Assembly: GCA_035275405.1 (NCBI GenBank)
Contig: DATEMU010000003.1
Location: 1,054,001-1,118,000, forward strand
DNA length: 64,000 nucleotides
Source: Phycisphaerae bacterium
GTDB taxonomy: Bacteria; Planctomycetota; Phycisphaerae; UBA1845; UTPLA1
Reading direction: 5' to 3'
Both the position numbers and the translations under genes were made by a program. Below the pieces are notes generated by a model. The model was not told the DNA's origin. It did not search any database and saw only the letters and a program-made list of their open reading frames with translations. Each line of letters begins with the position of its first letter. The first letter of the stretch is position 1. Positions 63,939-64,000 of this stretch are shown piece after piece.

Positions 63939-63958
63939 GGCCCCGCTCCGTCGGGGCC
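63939..63958. repeat. GC-rich hairpin after the FG-GAP gene
   Basis: GGCCCCG (63939-63945) pairs with CGGGGCC (63952-63958), loop CTCCGT. A T7 tract precedes it on the plus strand but none follows, so it is not a classical terminator. Confidence 0.45.
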
Positions 63959-64000
63959 GACGGAAAGACCGCGAATTGCGAGATGTCTCGTCGTCCGCCA

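Overview
The window looks like a chromosomal segment of a GC-rich Planctomycetota bacterium, possibly Phycisphaerae-like; the class is inferred, not shown. Pointers are two pilin-like proteins that end in the planctomycete 'DGH' motif, a PEP-CTERM protein, three secreted proteins with dockerin-like calcium repeats, Cys-rich 'ACC' segments in a very large exported protein, and many small lipoproteins of no recognised family. Genes lie on both strands in short runs. Intergenic space holds many short dispersed repeats.

Layout. 0-5 kb: the 5' end of rpoB (leaving the window on the minus strand), a diheme-type exported cytochrome, an isolated atpC, a methyltransferase and a cysteine synthase followed by a lipoprotein. 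5-10.1 kb: a run of small minus-strand genes (DUF1801, membrane protein, FKBP, YdeI-like, unknown), ending in a four-gene ArsR-controlled operon with a very clear promoter/operator. 11-20.5 kb: DUF309, a GAF/HD-GYP signalling protein, a Wzt-like ABC ATPase, aspS, a GH113-like hydrolase, a lipoprotein, plsC and cmk, and another lipoprotein. 20.6-25 kb: one 1461-residue exported protein with three lamin-tail domains and a nuclease-like C-terminus. 25.4-31.3 kb: tRNA-Leu(CAA), a pilin-like protein, a three-gene overlapping operon (LpxL-like acyltransferase, CPBP protease, membrane protein) and an S9 peptidase. 31.3-39.4 kb: methyltransferase, aconitase, an MlaF/MlaD pair, CAP-domain lipoprotein, pcm and a VOC protein.

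39.4-48 kb is the accessory part: 1.2 kb of mosaic repeats, a methyltransferase cassette between direct repeats, a lower-GC island with a Ser/Thr kinase-TPR protein, a membrane protein that looks like a site-2 protease with its zinc ligands substituted, a MazF-type toxin-antitoxin pair, and a radical SAM gene with the remnant of a diverged paralogue nearby. 48-59.5 kb: an RGG-rich RNA-binding protein, a VOC protein, an Rpe homologue, small exported proteins, another pilin, a SpoIIE-type phosphatase, a GNAT enzyme, a FlgT-like protein, two paralogous tiny exported proteins, frr and a YugP-like metallopeptidase. 59.7-63.9 kb: three exported proteins in a row (PEP-CTERM, Kelch propeller, FG-GAP propeller).

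The best candidate for an undescribed system is the kinase/TPR - pseudo-protease - small protein cluster at 42.2-44.9 kb. The next most interesting are the large lamin-tail/nuclease fusion, the tiny paired His/Asp-rich exported proteins, and the dispersed repeats that extend into gene 3' ends.
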